Shown: positions 23,374 through 31,780 of the stretch, one piece after another
Numbering within the stretch: position 1 is the first letter of the stretch
Layout of the letters: each line of letters starts with the position of its first letter
NCBI GenBank assembly: GCA_937951935.1
Contig: CALGAM010000075.1
Coordinates: 4,561-68,560 of the forward strand
Direction of reading: 5' to 3'
Source of the DNA: an uncultured Micromonospora sp.
Lineage (GTDB): Bacteria > Actinomycetota > Actinomycetes > Mycobacteriales > Micromonosporaceae
DNA: 64,000 bases
The notes under the pieces: model-generated
Told to the model about the DNA's origin: nothing
Database searches by the model: none
What the model saw: only the letters and a program-made list of their open reading frames with translations
Program-made: the position numbers and the translations under genes

Positions 23374-25533
23374 ATGCCAGGCACGGTCGGGCGAGCTTCC
23401 ACTCCCCCATCCGCCGTCGCCGACGCGCCGCCGACGCCGGACGCGTTGCTCTCACCCCCGGCCGGTCACCGCTGGGCGGACACACCGCTCGGTCCGCGGG
23501 AAGGCTGGGATCCCGCCCTGCGGGGAGTCGTCGACCTGGTCATGTCCGCTCCTGTCGCGATGGCCCTGGCGTACGGCGACGACCTCGCGCTGATCTACAA
23601 CCGAGGGTTCGCCGAACTCATCCGCCCGAAACACCCGGCGGCGTTCGGCCGTCCGGCCGCCGAGGTGTTCCGGGAGGTCTGGCAGACGCCCGGCGTCGGC
23701 GACGTGATCGAGCGGGTGTACCGGACCGGCGAGCCGTACCCGGACCGCGAGAAGCCGCTGTCGATCCCGCACGACGAACCGGGCGGGGACGAACCGGGCG
23801 GGCCGGAGCTGGTGCCCACCCGCGGTTACTCGGCGGTCCGGGACTCCACGGGCCGCGTCGTCGGCGTGCTGGCGGTGGTCCCCGAGACCCCCGAGACCAG
23901 CCGACGGTTGCTGGGTCTCGGCGCGCTCGCCTCGGCGCTCGCCGACACGGGCACCCTCGACGAGGTCGCCCGGGTCACGCTGTGCCACGCGGTATCGGCG
24001 CTCGGGGTCGACCGTGTCGAGTTCGGCGTGGACGACGGCGGCGGATGGCGGGTGGTCCGGCGGGTCCGCGGCGAGCTGCTGGACGAGGCCGACGAGCGGC
24101 TTCCCCCGCTGTGGCGTCGCCACCCCGCGGACTCGCCGGCCCCGCTGGTACGAACCGCCGACAGCGGCACGGCGGTGTTCACCAGCGACGGCCGGCCGCT
24201 GCTGCGGTGCGCGGTCGACCGGCACGACGAGCGGATCCGGGCGCTGGCGGCCCTCCCGCTGCGCACGCCGTCACTGCGCGGCGGGCTCTCGGTCGGCTAC
24301 CGGCGGCCGCACGTCTGGTCGCCCGCCGAACGCGCCCTGCTGACCGCGTTCGCCGAACTGGTGGCCCGGGCCGCGGAACGGGCCCGCCGTGTCGAGACCC
24401 AGCACGGCGCGGCCCTGCTGCTGCAGCGGAGCATGCTGCCGGAGCACCTGCCCGACCTGCCGCCGCTGCGCATCGCGGCGCGCTACGACGCCGGGGTCGA
24501 CGGCGACGCCGGTGGGGATTTCTACGACGCCTTCGCACTGCCCGACGGGCGGCTGGCCGTGGTCGTCGGCGACGTGGTCGGCCACGACGCACGAGCCGCC
24601 GCGCTGATGGGGCAGGTGCGCGCGGCGCTGCGCGCCCTCGCGTTGGCCGACCCCGAGCCGGCGCCGGTGCTGACGGGTTTGGACCGGCTGGTGGCGAGCC
24701 TCGGCGCGGAGGCCCGCAGCGACGAGCTCTTCGTCACGGTCGTCTACGGTCTGATCTCACCTGGTGACGGTCGGCTGACCGTCGCCAGCGCCGGACATCC
24801 TCCGCCGCTGCTCCGACACGCCACCGCGAATCGGTCCGCCACCGTCCGGTTCCTCGACGTCCCGCCGGGTGTGCCGCTCGGACTCGGTGGTCCACGGGCG
24901 GCCATCACCGTGGACTTCCCGCCCGGCGACACGCTCCTGCTGTTCAGCGACGGCGTGGTGGCACGTCGGCGGCACAGCCTGACCGCCGGCCTCGCCGCGC
25001 TCGCCGCGGCGCTCGCCACCTCCACCACCGGGGATCCCCGCGCCCTCTGTGTGCTGGCCAGCGGGGCCGTCGCCGGCAGCGCCGAGGACGACCTCGCCAT
25101 GCTCGCGGTCGAGCACGCGGCGACGCCGAGCCGGTCGGCAAGCATGGAGGTACCCGCCGAGCCGACCGCGCCGGGACGGGTACGCCGCTGGATGACCAGC
25201 CTGCTCGGGCGGTGGGGCGTTCCGGAGCGGGTCGTCGGGTCCGCGGTTCTCTGCACCAGCGAGCTGGTCACGAACGCCCTGCTGCACGCCGGCACCGCCA
25301 CGCGGGTGAACGTGGACCTCCGTGCGGAGCGGCTCCTGGTCTCGGTCACCGACCGCGGTACCCGGGGCGCGGTGTCCCGGGTCCACACCGACGGGCTCAG
25401 CGGCCGTGGCCGCGGACTACGGCTGGTCGAGAGCCTCAGCGACGCCTGGGGTACCGACCCGACGGTACGTGGCTGCACGGTCTGGTTCGAGATGCGGTTG
25501 CCTCCGGCGACCCCCACGCCCGACCCCGGCTGA
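23374..25533 (+). CDS. PAS-GAF-SpoIIE (PP2C) phosphatase with HATPase domain
   Basis: 719 residues, multidomain and cytosolic. Residues about 45-165 are PAS-like (APVAMALAYGDDLALIYNRGF). About 180-345 are GAF-like. About 375-580 are a SpoIIE/RsbU PP2C phosphatase with metal-binding GDAGGDFYDAF and VVGDVVGHD, GHPPP and LLLFSDGVV. About 595-710 are a GHKL ATPase of RsbW type (SELVTNALLHAGTATRV, then GRGRGLRLVESLSDAWG). Such proteins act on anti-sigma-factor antagonists in general stress or developmental signalling; having phosphatase and kinase-like modules in one chain suggests self-contained partner switching. No partner gene lies next to it. Confidence 0.92.
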   Translation: MPGTVGRASTPPSAVADAPPTPDALLSPPAGHRWADTPLGPREGWDPALRGVVDLVMSAPVAMALAYGDDLALIYNRGFAELIRPKHPAAFGRPAAEVFREVWQTPGVGDVIERVYRTGEPYPDREKPLSIPHDEPGGDEPGGPELVPTRGYSAVRDSTGRVVGVLAVVPETPETSRRLLGLGALASALADTGTLDEVARVTLCHAVSALGVDRVEFGVDDGGGWRVVRRVRGELLDEADERLPPLWRRHPADSPAPLVRTADSGTAVFTSDGRPLLRCAVDRHDERIRALAALPLRTPSLRGGLSVGYRRPHVWSPAERALLTAFAELVARAAERARRVETQHGAALLLQRSMLPEHLPDLPPLRIAARYDAGVDGDAGGDFYDAFALPDGRLAVVVGDVVGHDARAAALMGQVRAALRALALADPEPAPVLTGLDRLVASLGAEARSDELFVTVVYGLISPGDGRLTVASAGHPPPLLRHATANRSATVRFLDVPPGVPLGLGGPRAAITVDFPPGDTLLLFSDGVVARRRHSLTAGLAALAAALATSTTGDPRALCVLASGAVAGSAEDDLAMLAVEHAATPSRSASMEVPAEPTAPGRVRRWMTSLLGRWGVPERVVGSAVLCTSELVTNALLHAGTATRVNVDLRAERLLVSVTDRGTRGAVSRVHTDGLSGRGRGLRLVESLSDAWGTDPTVRGCTVWFEMRLPPATPTPDPG

Positions 25534-25869
25534 GGCGCGCGGACCCGGCGGTTCCGCCGGCCGGTCACCCGCTGCTGGGCGATGACCCACGGGTTCGCGA
25601 GCATGGCAACCGGCGTGCGCGGCAGGGCGGCGCCCCGCGCCCCGGTCGCCCTCCTGGCCGGGCAGGCGGTCGAGACCCGGGTGGGCGGACTCCAGGCGTG
25701 ACGACGGCTCCGCGACCCCACCGACAGACACACGCTGACCTGCGCCGATGCCGCCGACGGGAAACCGGTACTTCACATGAAGGCAACATGGCCTTACCGT
25801 TGTCGATGTCTGTGGGAGCGCTTCCACCGATACATATCAATTTCTTACCGTCCCTCGAGGGAGCACCGC
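25534..25869. other. Intergenic region with cellulase control site
   Basis: 336 bp between the SpoIIE-type phosphatase and the GH6 gene. A hairpin CCGGCGG-TT-CCGCCGG (25545-25560) may end the upstream transcript. The last 100 bp are distinctly less GC-rich (ACATATCAATTTCTTACC) and hold the CebR-type box; they should contain the cellulase promoter. Confidence 0.5.
25813..25826 (+). promoter_or_regulatory. CebR/CelR-type operator before GH6 cellulase
   Basis: TGGGAGCGCTTCCA matches the CebR/CelR box TGGGAGCGCTCCCA at 13 of 14 positions. It lies 44 bp upstream of the GH6 ATG. In Streptomyces griseus CebR and Thermobifida fusca CelR, LacI-family repressors released by cellobiose bind this sequence before cellulase genes. 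The repressor gene itself is not in the window. Confidence 0.8.
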
Positions 25870-27261
25870 ATGCGTCTGAGATCCGCGCTCGCCGCCGCCG
25901 GCGCCGTAGCCGCCACGGCGTTCGCCGCCACGGCCGGCGCCGTCGGCCTGCTGCACCCCACCGCCGCCCGCGCCGCCGACTCGGCCTTCTACGTCGACCC
26001 GGACACCGGTGCCGCCCGCTGGGTGGCCGCCAACCCGGGCGACCCGCGCGCCGCCGTCATCCGGGACCGCATCGCCAGCGTCCCGCAGGGACGGTGGTTC
26101 ACCCAGAACAACCCGGGCACGGTGCGCGGCCAGGTCGACGCCTTCGTCGGCGCCGCCGCCGCAGCCGGCAAGATTCCGATCCTCGTGGTCTACAACATCC
26201 CCAACCGGGACTGCAGCGGCGCCAGCAGCGGCGGCATGCCCAACCACACCGCGTACCGCCAGTGGATCGACGAGGTGGCGGCCGGGCTCGCCGGACGACC
26301 CGCCGCCATCATCCTGGAGCCGGACGTGCTGGCGCTGATGACCAGCTGCATGAACGAGTCGCAGCAGGCCGAGACCCGCGCCTCGATGGCGTACGCCGGC
26401 AAGCGCCTCAAGGCCGGCTCCAGCCAGGCGAAGGTCTACTTCGACGCGGGACACTCCGCCTGGCTCGCGCCGTCCGAGATGGCCGCCCGGCTCGTCGCCG
26501 CCGACATCGCCAACAGCGCCGACGGCATCTCGGTCAACGTCTCGAACTACCGGACCACCGCCGAGTCGGTGAACTACGCCAAGGCGGTGGTGGCCGCCAC
26601 CGGCGCCCCCCACCTGAAGATCGTCGTCGACACCAGCCGCAACGGTAACGGCCCGGCCCCCGACTCGGAGTGGTGCGACCCGCCGGGACGGGCGATCGGC
26701 ACGCCCAGCACCACCGACACCGGTGACCCGGCCGTCGACGCCTTCCTGTGGATCAAGCTGCCCGGCGAGGCCGACGGCTGCATCGCCCCGGCGGGCCAGT
26801 TCGTTCCGCAGCGGGCGTACGAGTTGGCGATCGCGGCCCCCACCCCGCCGACCACTCCGCCCACCACCCCACCGACGACCCCGCCGACCACTCCGCCCAC
26901 CACCCCACCGACGACTCCGCCCACCACCCCGCCGACCACTCCGCCGAACGGCGCCTGCCAGGTGAGCTACCAGACCAACCAGTGGCCTGGCGGCTTCACC
27001 GCCGACATCCGGATCACCAACAACGGCCCCGCGCTCAACGGTTGGACCCTGAGCTTCACCGTCGGTTCCGGTGTGGCGCTCAGCAACGGATGGAGCGGTA
27101 TCTGGAGCCAGTCGGGCACCCGGATCACGGTCAGTAACGAGGCGTGGAACGGCTCGCTTCCCACCGGAGGCACCGTCACCATCGGGTACCAGGGCACCTA
27201 CTCCGGCAGCCTGCCGGCGCCCACCGACTTCACCCTGAACGGATCCGCCTGCACCAGTTGA
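25870..27261 (+). CDS. Secreted GH6 endoglucanase with CBM2
   Basis: 463 residues. Residues 1-36 or so form a signal peptide (MRLRSALAAAGAVAATAFAA, cleavage near ARA-AD). The GH6 domain (about 40-320) has signature 1 VVYNIPNRDCSGASSGG and signature 2 IILEPDVLA, whose Asp residues are the expected catalytic and pKa-modulating ones. A PPTT linker (about 325-358) leads to a C-terminal CBM2 (about 362-463) with the conserved first and last Cys and exposed Trp residues (QWPGGFTADIRITNNG). It is an inverting cellulase secreted to act on crystalline cellulose, controlled by the CebR-type box upstream. Confidence 0.96.
   Translation: MRLRSALAAAGAVAATAFAATAGAVGLLHPTAARAADSAFYVDPDTGAARWVAANPGDPRAAVIRDRIASVPQGRWFTQNNPGTVRGQVDAFVGAAAAAGKIPILVVYNIPNRDCSGASSGGMPNHTAYRQWIDEVAAGLAGRPAAIILEPDVLALMTSCMNESQQAETRASMAYAGKRLKAGSSQAKVYFDAGHSAWLAPSEMAARLVAADIANSADGISVNVSNYRTTAESVNYAKAVVAATGAPHLKIVVDTSRNGNGPAPDSEWCDPPGRAIGTPSTTDTGDPAVDAFLWIKLPGEADGCIAPAGQFVPQRAYELAIAAPTPPTTPPTTPPTTPPTTPPTTPPTTPPTTPPTTPPNGACQVSYQTNQWPGGFTADIRITNNGPALNGWTLSFTVGSGVALSNGWSGIWSQSGTRITVSNEAWNGSLPTGGTVTIGYQGTYSGSLPAPTDFTLNGSACTS
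26845..26946 (+). repeat. 12-bp tandem repeat encoding PPTT linker
   Basis: About eight 12-bp units alternate CCGCCGACCACT and CCGCCCACCACC types and encode (PPTT)n between the GH6 and CBM2 domains. Such units can expand or contract by slippage, changing linker length. Confidence 0.85.
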
Positions 27262-27275
27262 TCCCGGATCCGTCC

Positions 27276-27309
27276 GGCCGGGCCGCCGCCCACCGACGGC
27301 GGCCCGGCC
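27276..27309 (+). terminator. 13-bp hairpin terminator after GH6 gene
   Basis: GGCCGGGCCGCCG pairs perfectly with CGGCGGCCCGGCC around an 8-base loop, starting 15 bp after the cellulase stop, and is followed by a C/T-rich run. Confidence 0.7.
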
Positions 27310-27394
27310 CCCTCCCACACCGGCCCGTCGCGACGGACGGTCCGCCCGCGGCGGCCCGGGAGACGCCCACACGACCGAGAACAGCGAGAACGAC

Positions 27395-28222
27395 ATGACC
27401 GTCACCGAGGCCCGGCAGCGGACCGTCGGCCAACTCCTCCGCGGCTGGCGCGAACGACGCCGGATGAGCCAGCTCGAACTCGCCATCGCGGCGGAGATCT
27501 CCACCCGGCACCTGAGCTTCGTGGAGACCGGCCGGGCCACGCCGAGCCGGGACATGGTGCTGCGTCTGGCCGAGCGGCTCGACGTACCGCTGCGGGAGCG
27601 CAACCAGTTGCTCCTGGCGGCGGGGTACGCCCCGGTCTACCCGCGGTCGCCGCTGGACTCCCCCGCGCTGCGCCCGGTCCGCGCGGCGGTACGTCGGGTC
27701 TGCGCCGCCCACCAGCCCTACCCCGCCGTCGTGGTGGACCGGCTTTGGTACCTGGTCGAGGCCAACGAGGGTTTCGCGGTGTTCACCAGGGGCGTCGAGC
27801 CGGCGCTGCTCGTCCCACCGGTCAACGTGCTCCGCCTGGCGCTGCATCCGGCAGGGCTCGCGCCCCGGATCGTCAACCTCGGTCAGTGGCGGGTCCACCT
27901 GCTCGGTCGGCTCCGGCGACGGCTCGAACTGACCGGGGACGCCGAACTGGCCGACCTGTACGACGAACTCCGCGGGTACCCCTGCGACCAACCGGAGCCG
28001 GAGGTGGAGGTACCCGGTCCCGGAGAGGTGGTGGTACCGCTGCGGCTCCGCGACGGCGAGCGTCAACTCGCGTTCCTCAGCACCGTCCTCACCATCGGCA
28101 CGCCGTTGGACGTCACCATCGCCGAGCTCACCGTCGAGTCGTTCTTCCCCCTCGACGACACCACCGCCACGGCGCTGGCCCCGGCCCCGAACCCGGAGGT
28201 CCGGGTCACCGGCCACCACTGA
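27395..28222 (+). CDS. XRE-family regulator with MmyB-like ligand domain
   Basis: 275 residues. The N-terminal HTH_3 domain (about 10-72) reads RRRMSQLELAIAAEISTRHLSFVETGRATPSRDMVLRLAE, positions 27455-27574. The rest (about 100-250) matches the MmyB-like domain: YPAVVVDRLWYLVEANEGFAVF and NVLRLALHPAGLAPRIVNLGQW. In this family the C-terminal PAS-like fold is thought to bind a small ligand. The targets are often divergent or adjacent oxidoreductases, but none lies here; it stands alone between the GH6 terminator and a stress-protein gene. Confidence 0.92.
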   Translation: MTVTEARQRTVGQLLRGWRERRRMSQLELAIAAEISTRHLSFVETGRATPSRDMVLRLAERLDVPLRERNQLLLAAGYAPVYPRSPLDSPALRPVRAAVRRVCAAHQPYPAVVVDRLWYLVEANEGFAVFTRGVEPALLVPPVNVLRLALHPAGLAPRIVNLGQWRVHLLGRLRRRLELTGDAELADLYDELRGYPCDQPEPEVEVPGPGEVVVPLRLRDGERQLAFLSTVLTIGTPLDVTIAELTVESFFPLDDTTATALAPAPNPEVRVTGHH

Positions 28223-28406
28223 GGCCCTCCGTCCCGCGCGAGGACGCACCCCGGTCTCCCGCCGGTTCGGCATTCCGCCGTCCCCACCGCCGGTGCCGTG
28301 GCCCACCCGGCGCTGCGGCCACGCGGCCGCCCGGTGCCGTCCGGCGTGGCCCGGTTTACCCCGCTCCGCGGCCGGGAAGTCGAGTGCTGACGAGGGGAGG
28401 CGGTGC

Positions 28407-29003
28407 ATGATGTCCAGAAATCCCACGGCATCGTGGCAGTCCGGAATTCCGGGTTTGACTGGTGGTGGCAACCTTCCGGTCGGACCCTCCGGGGCTCGGC
28501 CCCACGCGCCGGGCGGCGCGGGCGCGGAGCCGACCCGCCCCACCGTGACCGTCGCCTCGTACCCCGACTACCCGTCGGCGCAGTACGCGGTGGACTTCCT
28601 CTCCGACAACCACTTCCCGGTGGAGCGGACCGCGATCGTCGGGACCGACCTGACGCTGGTGGAAACCGTGCTGGGACGGATGACCACGGGCCGGGCCGCG
28701 CTGGCCGGCGCGGCGACCGGTGCGTGGTTCGGCCTCTTCATCGGCCTGCTCTTCGGGATCTTCACCGTCGGGAACTGGTGGGCGGTGATCCTGGTCGGCC
28801 TCGTGGTCGGCGCGGGGTGGGGGGCGATCTTCGGCGCCATCGCGCACGCGATGACCGGTGGCCGTCGGGACTTCGCCTCGGCGAGCAGTCTGCGCGCCAA
28901 CCAGTACGCGGTGACCGTGGACGCGTCCCTGGCCGATCAGGCCCGGCAACTCATCGCCCGGATGAGCTGGCCGGGGCAGCCGGCAACCGGCACCCCCCAC
29001 TAG
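28407..29003 (+). CDS. Glycine-zipper general stress protein-like membrane protein
   Basis: 198 residues. Two consecutive ATGs follow the SD GAGGGGAGG; the start is taken at the first. The N-terminal 45 residues are disordered. The domain VASYPDYPSAQYAVDFLSD, VERTAIVGTDLTLVE resembles the GspM/YflT-type heat-induced stress-protein fold, and it is followed by two Gly/Ala-rich membrane helices (about residues 100-150: GAATGAWFGLFIGLLFGIF and GLVVGAGWGAIFGAIAHAM). Related actinobacterial proteins are annotated as general stress proteins; the function is unproven. Confidence 0.85.
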   Translation: MMSRNPTASWQSGIPGLTGGGNLPVGPSGARPHAPGGAGAEPTRPTVTVASYPDYPSAQYAVDFLSDNHFPVERTAIVGTDLTLVETVLGRMTTGRAALAGAATGAWFGLFIGLLFGIFTVGNWWAVILVGLVVGAGWGAIFGAIAHAMTGGRRDFASASSLRANQYAVTVDASLADQARQLIARMSWPGQPATGTPH

Positions 29004-29083
29004 GCGGCGCGCGCCCATCGCCGGCCCCTCCGTCCGCCGGCGCCCGTCCGCGCGGGCGGCCGGCGGACGCGGCTGTCTCGCGG

Positions 29084-29116
29084 CGTCGTACGTCAACGAA
29101 ATGTTGACGTACGACG
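29084..29116. promoter_or_regulatory. Perfect 14-bp inverted repeat, candidate operator
   Basis: CGTCGTACGTCAAC - GAAAT - GTTGACGTACGACG is a perfect 14+14 bp inverted repeat with a 5-base spacer. It lies immediately 5' of the HTH regulator; the earliest ATG of that frame (29101) is inside the spacer. The core CGTCAAC-N5-GTTGACG recurs at 29509-29527 inside the gene. This suggests a dimeric regulator site, possibly for autoregulation. Confidence 0.7.
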
Positions 29117-29139
29117 TACCGCCGCGCCACGATGGCCGG

Positions 29140-29856
29140 ATGCAGGAACACCTCGGGCCCCGGTCCGAACCACCACCGACGTCGCCGCCCACCGCTCGCG
29201 CCGCCACCCCGTCCGACCACGACCGGCTCGGCATCCTGGCCGACCACACCGCCGTGCTGGCCGCCGTGGGGTCCGTCGAGGCCGACCCGCCAGCACTCCT
29301 GGCCGCGTTGCGGCGGATCGCCGGTCTCCGCCGCGGGCTCGACGAGGCCGAACGCCGACTGATCGAGGCCTCCCGGGGCCGCGGGGTCAGCTGGGCCCGG
29401 ATCGCGGACGCGCTCGGGCTGGCGAGCCGGCAGGCGGCCGAGCAGCGCTGGCTGCGCCTGTCCGGCGAACCGGGCCGGGATCCGGGCGCGGTGCGGCGTC
29501 GACGGAAGCGTCAACAGTTTGTTGACGCAAGCTACGGCACCGCGATGCCCCGGCTCCGAGCCGCCGTCACCGCCCTGCACCGACTACTGGACCGTGATCC
29601 GACCTGGGACGACCGGCATCCCCGCGCCGGGCTGGCCCGGGCCACCCTGGCGCTGGCCGCCACCGCCGACCCACGGGCGCTGTTCGCGCTGGCCCTGCAG
29701 GCCGGGACCGATCTGGACGCGATACCCCGGGAGCGGATCCCGGCGTGGTCGACGACCGCGCTGGACGAGCTGCGACGGGCCATCGCCGCCGCCACGCCGC
29801 GGTCCACCCAGACCGCGACGGAGGAGATTGAGTCCGGGCAGCTCAAGAATTGTTGA
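29140..29856 (+). CDS. HTH transcriptional regulator (type often named HSP18 regulator)
   Basis: 238 residues from ATG 29140 (251 if the ATG at 29101 is used; that one lies inside the inverted repeat, so I prefer the later one). The central part reads LDEAERRLIEASRGRGVSWARIADALGLASRQAAEQRWLRL, positions 29340-29462, a helix-turn-helix like that of actinobacterial proteins labelled HSP18 transcriptional regulator. The C-terminal part is helical (RAAVTALHRLL, ARATLALAATADPRALFALA). There is no metal- or ligand-binding motif that I can name. Its last codons overlap the -35 region of the MFS gene and a HAIR-like element, so the two are probably linked in control. Confidence 0.7.
   Translation: MQEHLGPRSEPPPTSPPTARAATPSDHDRLGILADHTAVLAAVGSVEADPPALLAALRRIAGLRRGLDEAERRLIEASRGRGVSWARIADALGLASRQAAEQRWLRLSGEPGRDPGAVRRRRKRQQFVDASYGTAMPRLRAAVTALHRLLDRDPTWDDRHPRAGLARATLALAATADPRALFALALQAGTDLDAIPRERIPAWSTTALDELRRAIAAATPRSTQTATEEIESGQLKNC
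29508..29528. promoter_or_regulatory. Second copy of the GTCAAC-N5-GTTGAC inverted repeat
   Basis: GCGTCAAC - AGTTT - GTTGACGC is a perfect 8+8 bp repeat with the same 5-base spacer length and the same 7-base core as the upstream 29084-29116 site, 418 bp away, inside the regulator coding region. A pair of identical cores at this spacing fits a looping operator arrangement. Confidence 0.6.
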
Positions 29857-29901
29857 CATCGGACACCCGCCACCGCAGGATGTGAGTCGCCTCGACTCAA
29901 C
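29827..29901 (+). promoter_or_regulatory. MFS-gene promoter flanked by two HAIR-like elements
   Basis: TTGACA (29853-29858), a 17-bp spacer and CAGGAT (29876-29881) form a good sigma-70-type promoter before the MFS gene. ATTGAGT-N7-GCTCAAG (29827-29847) matches the HspR operator HAIR (CTTGAGT-N7-ACTCAAG) at 12 of 14 positions, just upstream of the -35. TGTGAGT-N7-ACTCAAC (29881-29901) matches at 11 of 14 and overlaps the -10/+1 region. Both keep the exact 7-base spacer. Confidence 0.55.
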
Positions 29902-29924
29902 AATGTCCGGAGGGTGTCCTCGGC

Positions 29925-31214
29925 ATGCATCCGCCACGACCACACTCCCCACACCGGGTCAACGTCCTGCTGCTCGTCGGCATCTCGCTGCTGTCCGGGT
30001 TCGCCGGCACCGTCATGCAGGTCGTGTCCGGGGTCTGGGTACTCGACCTCACCGGGTCCAGCAGTCTCGCCGCGCTCACCGGCACCTGCATCTTCGCCCC
30101 GACGCTGCTCGGTCCCGCCCTGGGCTCCGTCGTGGACCGCCTTCCGCGCCGCCCGTTACTCGTCGCGACCCACCTGGGCACGGCAGCCGTCGTACTCTCC
30201 CTGCTCGCCGTCCGCTCCGAGGCCGGAGCCTGGCTCATCTTCGCGGTGATGCTCGGATACGGCCTCAGCTTCGTCCTCATCGACGCCGGCGAGTCGGCCG
30301 TGCTGCCGGCGGCACTCACACCCGAGGCCCTCGGCACGACCAACGGGCTGCGTACGAGCGCACAGGAGGGGGTCAAGCTCGTCGCGCCGGTGGTCGGCGC
30401 GGGGCTGTTCGCCTGGGGTGGTGGACACACGGTCGCCGCGCTGACCGCGGCGCTCCTGGCGGTCGCCGCCGCGCTCTACCCCCTGCTCCGGCTCAGGCAC
30501 CCACCCGCCGACGCCGGTCGCGCACCACTGGGCACGGACCACGGCCGGCACCGGATCCGGGACGGCATCCGACACCTGCGCGCCGTCGCCGAACTGCGGA
30601 CCACGGTCCTGGTCGGCACGGTCGCGATCGCGATGTCCGGGCTGAGCACGGCGGGCCTCTACGCCGTCGTCGTCGACGACCTGCACCGGCCGGCCGCCTT
30701 CCTCGGTGTCCTCGCCTCCGTACAGGGCGCCGGCTCGATCCTGGGCGGGCTGGTCGTCGGCCGGCTGCTGCGGACACGGGGCACCGTCACCGTCAGCGTT
30801 CTGGGCGCGCTGCTGTTCGCGCTCGGCGTCGCCGGATACTGCGTGCCCCGGTGGCAGGTGGCCGTGGCCGGTGCCCTCGTCGTCGGACTCGGTCTCCCCT
30901 GGACGCTCGTCGCCGCCATGACGACGGTCCAGACCCGTACCCCCCACCACATGCTCGGCCGGGTGGCGGGAACCGCGAACACCCTGCTCTTCGCCCCGGT
31001 CGCGATCGCCACCCCGGCCGGGGCGGCGATGGTCCTGCTCGACGACCGGCTGCCACTGGTTGTCGCGGCGGTGTGCTGCGTCGCCGCCGCGCTCGTCGCG
31101 ATCCGCCTGCTGCGCCGCACAGCCGGCGACGACAGCCCTGTCGACCAGCCCGGTCCGGCCGGCGCGCCGGAGGCGGAGCCACCGGCGGAACGGGTGGACC
31201 ATCCGGTCGGGTGA
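29925..31214 (+). CDS. MFS transporter (drug/metabolite efflux type)
   Basis: 429 residues with about 12 hydrophobic segments. The loop between TM2 and TM3 reads GPALGSVVDRLPRRPLLVAT, the MFS motif A variant of the MFS_3 (enterobactin/macrolide exporter-like) group. TM4-5 contain LPAALTPEALGTTNGLRTSAQEG, also typical of that group. It probably exports a small molecule across the cytoplasmic membrane; the substrate is unknown. The SD GGAGGG lies before the ATG. It is controlled from the promoter with HAIR-like elements and probably linked to the HTH regulator just upstream. Confidence 0.92.
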   Translation: MHPPRPHSPHRVNVLLLVGISLLSGFAGTVMQVVSGVWVLDLTGSSSLAALTGTCIFAPTLLGPALGSVVDRLPRRPLLVATHLGTAAVVLSLLAVRSEAGAWLIFAVMLGYGLSFVLIDAGESAVLPAALTPEALGTTNGLRTSAQEGVKLVAPVVGAGLFAWGGGHTVAALTAALLAVAAALYPLLRLRHPPADAGRAPLGTDHGRHRIRDGIRHLRAVAELRTTVLVGTVAIAMSGLSTAGLYAVVVDDLHRPAAFLGVLASVQGAGSILGGLVVGRLLRTRGTVTVSVLGALLFALGVAGYCVPRWQVAVAGALVVGLGLPWTLVAAMTTVQTRTPHHMLGRVAGTANTLLFAPVAIATPAGAAMVLLDDRLPLVVAAVCCVAAALVAIRLLRRTAGDDSPVDQPGPAGAPEAEPPAERVDHPVG

Positions 31215-31234
31215 ACCCGCACGGGTCGCCGTCG

Positions 31235-31291
31235 CGAGCCGGTCCGAGGCGCCGGCGTCCGCACCGACGGACGCAGCCACAGACCGGCTCG
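31235..31291. terminator. Nested inverted repeats between convergent genes
   Basis: CGAGCCGGTC (31235-31244) pairs perfectly with GACCGGCTCG (31282-31291), and inside this lies GCGTCCG-N6-CGGACGC (31255-31274). It sits between the MFS stop (31214) and the stop of the small membrane-protein gene (31330) and may terminate both transcripts. Confidence 0.45.
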
Positions 31292-31329
31292 CCGACGCCC
31301 CACCCGTCCCCTCCCGCGGGGACAGCGGG

Positions 31330-31464
31330 TCACGCGGACACGGCGAAGATGCCGGCCACCCCGAGGACGACCATCACCAGTACCGCGACCAGAGCGCCTC
31401 GCTCGCTCTCGACCGCCGCCGGCTCCGACAGGTCCCGCTCGACGTCCGAGATGTCGCCGGACAT
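31330..31464 (-). CDS. Very small single-TM protein (44 residues)
   Basis: MSGDISDVERDLSEPAAVES is an acidic N-terminus; it is followed by one membrane helix (ALVAVLVMVVLGVAGIFAV, about residues 24-42) and a TGA stop. A strong SD (GGGGGAGGACAC) lies directly before the ATG, which is the main reason to accept a gene this short. Small proteins with an acidic head and one helix are common in actinobacteria; the function is unknown. Confidence 0.6.
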   Translation of the reverse strand: MSGDISDVERDLSEPAAVESERGALVAVLVMVVLGVAGIFAVSA

Positions 31465-31780
31465 GTGTCCTCCCCCTGGTCGTCACCGTTCGGTCCTGGG
31501 CGCACGGCCGACCGCCGGTCGGTCCGGACCCCGGCCGGTGGTGGCCCCGTCCACACCGACGGCCGGCCGCCTCGCCGGGCCCGCCCCGACCCCTGCCGGC
31601 AGGCCCACGACAGCGAATTGCCCGTCCCGGGCCGCCAGAAACCCGAAGGGCGACACGGTTTCCGGGTAACATGCCGCGGCTTCGCGGACTCACCGGCACC
31701 TCGCCGGCCACCATCCCGATCCCACCCAAACCGGACACCGCCGGTAAGACCACACCAGGCGCACGTCCGGCCGTCCCGAC
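31465..31780. other. Gene-free spacer
   Basis: 316 bp between the small membrane-protein gene and the stop of the nucleotidyltransferase, both on the minus strand. A short inverted repeat GAAACC/GGTTTC (31638-31662) may be the end of the upstream transcript. Open frames here are Arg/Pro-rich shadows. I see no further feature. Confidence 0.35.
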
